Part shown: one piece after another, positions 58,833 to 64,000 of the stretch | Layout of the letters: the number at the start of each line of letters is the position of its first letter | Position numbering within the stretch: position 1 is the stretch's first letter | NCBI GenBank assembly: GCA_902729315.2 | Contig: LR746266.1 | Coordinates: 5,710,259-5,774,258, forward strand | Direction of reading: 5' to 3' | Source: Spirodela intermedia | Lineage: Eukaryota; Streptophyta; Magnoliopsida; Alismatales; Araceae | DNA: 64,000 nucleotides | Position numbers and translations under genes: made by a program | Notes under the pieces: generated by a model | The model's input: only the letters and a program-made list of their open reading frames with translations | The model's database searches: none | Told to the model about the DNA's origin: nothing

Positions 58833-61645
58833 CCTCCTATCTATCCTCTACTGGGATTCATAGACCGCCTGCTGGACTTTATAGACCGAACCGAAGTGAT
58901 CAGTGGCCGTAGCTGAGTTGACTTGTTACCGAAGCCGTCTCAGGCGTGGCCCCCGCGGCTTCTGCGACGTCCCCGGAGGATTGCGAGTCCCCTCCCCCTC
59001 TCCTCCTACCAGGAGGAGTCTGGGAGGACGAGAGCTCCCTATTGCCCTCGTGGACGTAAGTTGTGGAAAATGTTTCCCCTAAGTTTTTCGTTTAAGTGGG
59101 CTCCTCCGTCCCTACGCGGGAGACTGATGCGGATCACGTTGGAGGCTTGCGAGATTTCGGACAGCCGTGACGCTACTGCCATCTCCATCACGTTCAGAGG
59201 AGAGAATCCAACCCACCGAGTGCAGTAACGCGACGCAACCAAGTACTAGCTAAATACTATCAACGACGGTGGAGAGGGTCGAAAGGGAGCCTGTCTTGGC
59301 TCGATTTTTCTCTCACGGAACGTTACTTTGACGGCCCATCTTCTTGGCCATATCCTCTATCTCTATCCCTTCTCATCACTGGATTACTTATACATGCCTC
59401 AACCGTTGACTCTGAAATCATGCCAGACTTATCTGGTCATTGAACCCGAAATCAATCAATAATGACCGACACGTGTATCAGTCTTATCGTAGGTTTGCTT
59501 TGGTAGCATGGGTAACGATAATAATAAAAATAAAAAAATATTTAAACGCGGCATCTAGCCGTGGTACAGTCTGTGTCGGTTGTCTGGAAGCCGAGCAAGG
59601 GAGAAGATAGGAGGAACGTCTGACGGAAGGAATTATGTTGACAAAAACATGCCGAAATCCTTCGGCCGGGTGGGTGCTCAGGGGTCATGTTGTACTTTGG
59701 GTTCGGCCTGATAAATGTTGGTGGCACGGCATTTTTTCTGGGCCCAGCAGGGTATTTCTTATCAACTTTGAACTGTAATAATATAATAAACCTTGGTATT
59801 TATCACATTTTTCCCCGTTTAAAGGAAAACAGCTTGCCTAACGCATGACCTACCCATTCAAATTGATTTTGGCCAAGCCATTTGTAATACTTGGCTCGGT
59901 CAGTATTAGTAACTAGCAGTTTAATTAAAGGGCTATTGAGTTCTAATTTCCCTTAATATGTTAAAGAAATCATTTTCTCATAAAGCCACGTTATTTTTCA
60001 GTATTCTAAGCTTCTGATAATTAATATACTATCATTTTTGTGTTCATCAGGCTACTTTATTATACCCAGCATATAATTTTATCGATAGGATACTAAACTA
60101 CCCACATGATTAATCTCTGTCTGCCTCTATGGTGCCAATGGTGACTGTGGAGACTCGTTGGCCCTATTGCTCCAGGCAGTGGTGAGTCTCCTCTCTCTCT
60201 CTCTCTTACCCTTCCGGTTAGGTGGAGAGAGGCCCAGTGAGGGAGAGCGGGTGAAGAGAGATAAGGGCTGTAGGAGAGGCCATCACGGTTCTCTCTCTTG
60301 TTCTTCGTTGCGCCTTGTCTCTTTCCTCCGTCTCTCTCCCCTACCCAATGATGTACGTGTACAAAGGACGGTAAAATGGAGATAGGGCCAATGGACCCAA
60401 CAAAGAGGGAAGAGGGAGGACTGATAGCCCCTCTCCTTCATCAAATCAACCCCATGCATTATTAGCATAATCTTTCAGAGGTAGTGTCTCTTATACGTCA
60501 AACATCGGCTTTTGAGTCGGGGTTGGTGCGGGTCGCTAGTTAGGGCCTGCAACCAAAATGGTGCAGCCTCATCGTGCGAGGTTCAGTCTAGTCTACGTCC
60601 GGCAGCATCACATCATGTTCCGACTCGGAATACGTTGAAATTTTCAATAAAAGCAGGGAGAAAGACGCATGCATTTGACATAGTGCTGCAAGTTCGTCAA
60701 AACTCATGGTAGACTGTGCTCAATATGTCCGTCCTATATAAGCTAAGTTTGAAAATGTTGAATGAACAGTGATCATAGACCCCATATCATATTGTTTGTC
60801 CACAGCTAAATATGCTCATACGAATAATCACGAGTATAGTTTTCTTGTCATTAATACCGTCAACTAAGTTAAATATGGGCAAACGCCTCTTACATACATA
60901 GATCCCGTGCATTATACTACAGTAGGCTTCTTTAATTGTGATTAGGGTGTCTGTTCCCCTCGAGGAGAGGCGATCGCCGCCGGCCATAAGAGAAGGGGAA
61001 CCCGGCTTCTTCCCTCATTATTAGGGCTTGAAGCGAACGAAAGTATACGTGGAAGAAGAAGGCAATCGCGTTCTCAACTCCTGCGGCGTTGAAAACTACT
61101 TTGCTCCCATTCGCGCTTTTGACCCCCCGCCGGCGAGATGGAGGTTTCGGTCAGCGCCGTGACGGAGGACGAGCGTAGGGCCGAATTCTTAGGTGTTGGT
61201 GGGGGCATCGAGGGCCTCTCAGTCGATGCTTTGAGTCCACGATCACGGGCCGTTCAAAATCTGCAGGCAGATGACGGAGAAGTTGAAGTTTATCCTTGCA
61301 AGTCGTTCAAAAATCTGGAGCCTGACCACAAGATAACATGTTGACTGTAGTTTGTTGATCCCGGTCAAACGGAGGAATCATAAGAGTCAGGCAGGAGCGG
61401 GTTTTTCTCCCACCGGCGCGCCACTCCGTGCCGTCCTTGAACAGGCATTCGGGTTCTACGTTTGAAAAGGTCCGCGTTCTGGAGATATCGCCTCGCCGCC
61501 ATCTCCCAGAGAAATCCATCTCCCCATTCATGAAATCTCCCTAGAAGGCGTTTATATAGGAGAAGACGCGATCCCCTTGAGACCCATATCTTCTTCTTGA
61601 ATATCCTCTGGTAGTTCTGTTTTGGTTGCTTTCTAAGAGTGTGGG
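58833..61645. other. Divergent intergenic region
   Basis: Lies between the minus-strand LCAT-like gene and the plus-strand 168-aa gene, so both promoters are expected here. AT-rich DNA fills about 59.3-60.1 kb, and a CT run sits at 60.19 kb. An open frame at 61138-61344 (68 aa, starting MEVSVSAVTEDERRAEFLGV) has reasonable codon use but no recognised family and no clear splice partner. Confidence 0.45.
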
Positions 61646-62152
61646 ATGATTTCAGCAGGGTTGTTGCACCCCGGTGGCGCCGCCATAAGGAAGGAGGGCT
61701 CAGTCACTGGGGGCGGCAGCCGCAGGGTGGGGCGTATGGTCACGGCGCCGTTCCGGGCGCTTCGCCGTCTCAGAGATCTGTACGTCCGCAGCATGACCGG
61801 GTGCGCCGGCAGCGGGAACTTCCGCAAGGTGACCGCCTTTCCCGGCGGCGCCTCCGCCGGGATCCGGCGGAGCTACAGCCTCAACCCATCGCGGGTCAGC
61901 AGCAGCAGCGAGGACGACCTGAGGGACCTCGTGCGCGCCGCCTCGCAGGGCGCCAGGGGCTCGCTCAACCTCAGCGGTTTCTACCAGTCACCCGGTGGCA
62001 AGCCCACCGTGCCGAGGAGTCAGAGCGTGGCCATCGGGAGGATCGACGAAGACAAGCCCTCCGACTTCACGGCGGAGCCCGTCCTCGGCCCCTTGTACCC
62101 CAGGAGCCGCAGCTGCGCTGTCCCCAAGAGGAAGGGGGGGATGATGGCTTAG
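61646..62152 (+). CDS. 168-aa plant protein of unknown function
   Basis: Intronless protein of 168 aa. An inner ATG at 61736 begins MVTAPFRALRRLRDLYVRSM and may be the real start, giving 138 aa. The LRRLRDLYVRSMTGCAG segment near the N terminus and PRSRSCAVPKRKGG at the C terminus resemble motifs in uncharacterised plant proteins, with a serine-rich middle (RRSYSLNPSRVSSSSEDD). The RRSYSL and PRSRSC pieces look like possible kinase or 14-3-3 sites. It has no signal peptide or membrane helix and is basic and GC-rich. Function unknown. Confidence 0.68.
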   Translation: MISAGLLHPGGAAIRKEGSVTGGGSRRVGRMVTAPFRALRRLRDLYVRSMTGCAGSGNFRKVTAFPGGASAGIRRSYSLNPSRVSSSSEDDLRDLVRAASQGARGSLNLSGFYQSPGGKPTVPRSQSVAIGRIDEDKPSDFTAEPVLGPLYPRSRSCAVPKRKGGMMA

Positions 62153-62712
62153 CCGACCGGGGATGCTTCTTCTTCCCTCTCCTCCCTCCCCGATCAGGTC
62201 TAATGTGGGCCTATTCTTTCCATCTTTCGCGGCGTCGTCATTCATCAGCTTCTTCCTCAGTGGGAAAAGTGATCAGACAGCCAAATATTTTATCAGAAAT
62301 GGGAACATATAAAGGAAATAATTAAACCAAAGTTGTTGGGAACATTTTGGGATCGATAGTCCGCCAAATATGTCTATTTACTGTAAGAGAAATCAGGTGT
62401 CGGGAGATGAGGAGAGGATAAAAATCGGCGCCCTATTAATGGGGATTTATCCGTGGGAAAAATCGAGGTTGCCCAGAAATGTTTTTCCGATTATTAGCTT
62501 TATTTATTTATATTAAAAAAATGTTTAAAACTAGACGGGAATCAGGTTCCATTTTCTTGTAAAACATCTCAGCCGGAAGCGAGGACTTCCGGCGGCCGGA
62601 CGGCAGGGCGCGAGCAGGCCGAGGTCCCCCTCTGGTCCTCACTCGTTCCCCTCCCAGTTCGCCGCACAGGGTCGTCTTCTCTCCGCGGAGTGGTTAGTCG
62701 TCGAAGGGGAGG
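62153..62712. other. Spacer between the 168-aa gene and the FKBP gene
   Basis: Contains the 168-aa gene's 3' region and an AT-rich stretch at 62.28-62.55 kb. The final GC-rich part is probably the FKBP leader. Confidence 0.5.
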
Positions 62713-63912
62713 ATGTCCAGGCTCACCTTCTCGGCGGCGGCGGCGAGGGCTGCCATGGACTCGAAAGTCCCCGGTTTGATGGATGAGGATGGCGAGGAGG
62801 AAGAGCCCGGCGAGGAGATCGAGTCTGCCCCGCCGCTCAAGGTCGGGGAAGAGAGGGAGATCAACGGCTCGGGCCTCAGGAAGAAACTTCTCAAGGCAGG
62901 GCATGGTTGGGAGACGCCTGTCTCTGGCGACGAGGTGACAGGTAACGCGCAGGCTCTACCAGCATATTCGGCCGTCTCCCGCTTGCGTGTCGGTCGTCTT
63001 GGAGCTTCGAATGCGGGAGTTTCTCTTCTTTTACGTTCCTATTTACGGTGTCTGCGTTTTCCTGGTCCTGTCTGGTGGGAATTTCAGTTCACTACGTTGG
63101 TCGTCTTCTGGATGGAAGGCAGTTTGATTCCAGCAGGGACAGAGGGGCACCCCTGACGTTCAAGCTCGGCCAAGGTTCTGCTCTTGGACTCTATCGTTTT
63201 CATTCCTCAAATCAACTCAAAGATTAACTCCGACTGCCGCGTTATTTTTCTCGATATGTACCTAGATTTTTCACCGATCGCCTAATCTATCCTCGGCCTA
63301 TAGGCTGGCTGCGTGCTCTATCTGTTTGCTTACTTATCGCTTTCCGTATGCTTACTTGCCGCAGGAATGGTTTGTGATTTACCGTAGTATCATCTGTGGC
63401 ACTTCTACGACGTTAACTTTCACCCTCATTAACTTCCTGTTGGTTTGAAGGGCAAGTGGTGCCTGGGCTGGACCGTGGCTTGGTCACCATGCGGAAGGGA
63501 GAGATCTCATTGTTCACTGTGCCCTCTGTCCTGGGCTATGGGGATGCCGGTGCCAATGGCGTTTTACCTGGGTCTGATCTGCAATATGAGGTTGAACTAA
63601 TATCTTGGCTGGCTGTGGTGGATGTGTGCAAGGACGGGGGAATCATTAAGAAAATCTTAGTGAAAGGGAATGGTGGACAGCCCCGTGATTTGGATGAGGT
63701 CGCAGGTACCCTGAATGCCTTTAAGAGGCCTTACGACGCCTTATAGCGTTTTTTATTTTTATTTTTTTATAGTTTGTAAGAATGGCTTTATATTCCCTCA
63801 TAATTCTGGGTATTTGGGATTCGCTGTTCAGTAAAGTACCGAGTGAGGCTTCCTGATGGATCAGTTGTTGCCGAGACTTCAGATGGAGGAGTTGAGTTTC
63901 ACATCAACGAGG
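62713..63912 (+). CDS. Multi-domain FKBP peptidyl-prolyl isomerase (FKBP62/65-like), 5' part
   Basis: First four exons of a large FKBP; the gene runs past the window end. Exons: 62713-62941, 63088-63174, 63451-63705, 63832-63912, all in phase. The start is either 62713 (MSRLTFSAAA) or 62755 (MDSKVPGLMDEDGEEEEPGE); the acidic second start looks more like FKBP62/65 (ROF1/ROF2). The first FKBP domain is clear: EVTVHYVGRLLDGRQFDSSR, GQVVPGLDRGLVTMRKGEIS and GYGDAGANGVLPGSDLQYEV. At the usual Trp position of the active site (VIxGW) it has Leu (VVPGL), as is common in this family. ELISW begins the linker to a second domain (VCKDGGIIKKILVKGNG, VKYRVRLPDGSVVAETSDGG). Such proteins are Hsp90/Hsp70 co-chaperones in heat response. 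The tetratricopeptide part lies outside the window. Confidence 0.92.
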
Positions 63913-64000
63913 GTAACTTGCTGTGCCCAGTGCAACAGTAGCATTTGAATTCAACTGGAAAGGATAGATTTTGTGCCTCAGTCTGCATTTCTTTCATGGA
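63913..64000 (+). other. FKBP intron, cut by the window end
   Basis: A GTAACTTG donor follows the fourth exon. The remaining 88 bases have no clear next exon. Confidence 0.6.

Overview
The window is nuclear DNA of a flowering plant. Evidence: small GT-AG introns in almost every gene, GC-rich exons in AT-rich non-coding DNA, abundant (CT)n/(GA)n microsatellites, and plant-only gene families (GRF with a miR396 site, phytosulfokine precursor, S-group bZIP, ACT-repeat protein, plant U-box protein, LCAT-like 1). The strong GC bias of the GRF, bZIP, ACT and U-box exons is monocot-like, but the lineage cannot be fixed from this sequence alone. No bacterial, organellar or viral block was seen.

Layout. 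1-5.8 kb: no convincing gene. 5.8-8.8 kb (+): a complete four-exon GRF transcription factor. 11.1-11.6 kb (+): a 171-aa plant protein of unknown function. 13.3-14.3 kb (-): a three-exon DUF4378-type protein. 15.0-17.1 kb (-): a five-exon small protein with a D-box-like motif, possibly securin/PATRONUS-like. 19.0-19.4 kb (-): an intronless bZIP. 20.0-28.6 kb (-): a long, at least 12-exon plant-conserved gene of unknown function, with a GC-AG intron and a decayed Ty1/copia fragment in another intron. 32.6-32.9 kb (+): a phytosulfokine precursor. 35.8-38.5 kb (-): FANCL, ten coding exons. 39.6-40.8 kb (-): a 52-aa membrane microprotein. 43.3-45.6 kb (+): 20S proteasome subunit beta-2. 46.4-46.6 kb (+): a 71-aa basic protein. 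48.7-50.7 kb (+): a four-ACT-domain ACR protein. 52.9-54.3 kb (-): a PUB30/31-type U-box E3 ligase. 57.3-58.8 kb (-): LCAT-like 1. 61.6-62.2 kb (+): a 168-aa plant protein. 62.7 kb to the end (+): the 5' half of a multi-domain FKBP (FKBP62/65-like).

These genes do not form an operon or an obvious biosynthetic cluster; this is ordinary dispersed plant gene space. Shared themes are growth and cell-cycle control (GRF, phytosulfokine, the D-box protein) and ubiquitin/proteasome or genome maintenance (FANCL, beta-2, U-box), but proximity is probably incidental. Exon models were built by hand from splice sites, reading-phase continuity and remembered family sequences. Where every intron preserves phase and the product has the expected length (GRF, FANCL, beta-2, ACR, LCAT1), the models are strong. 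No clearly novel multi-gene system was found. The most useful items for a second look are the unknown 12-exon gene, the possible securin-like protein, the 52-aa split microprotein gene and a diverged non-coding duplication at 54.4 and 56.9 kb.
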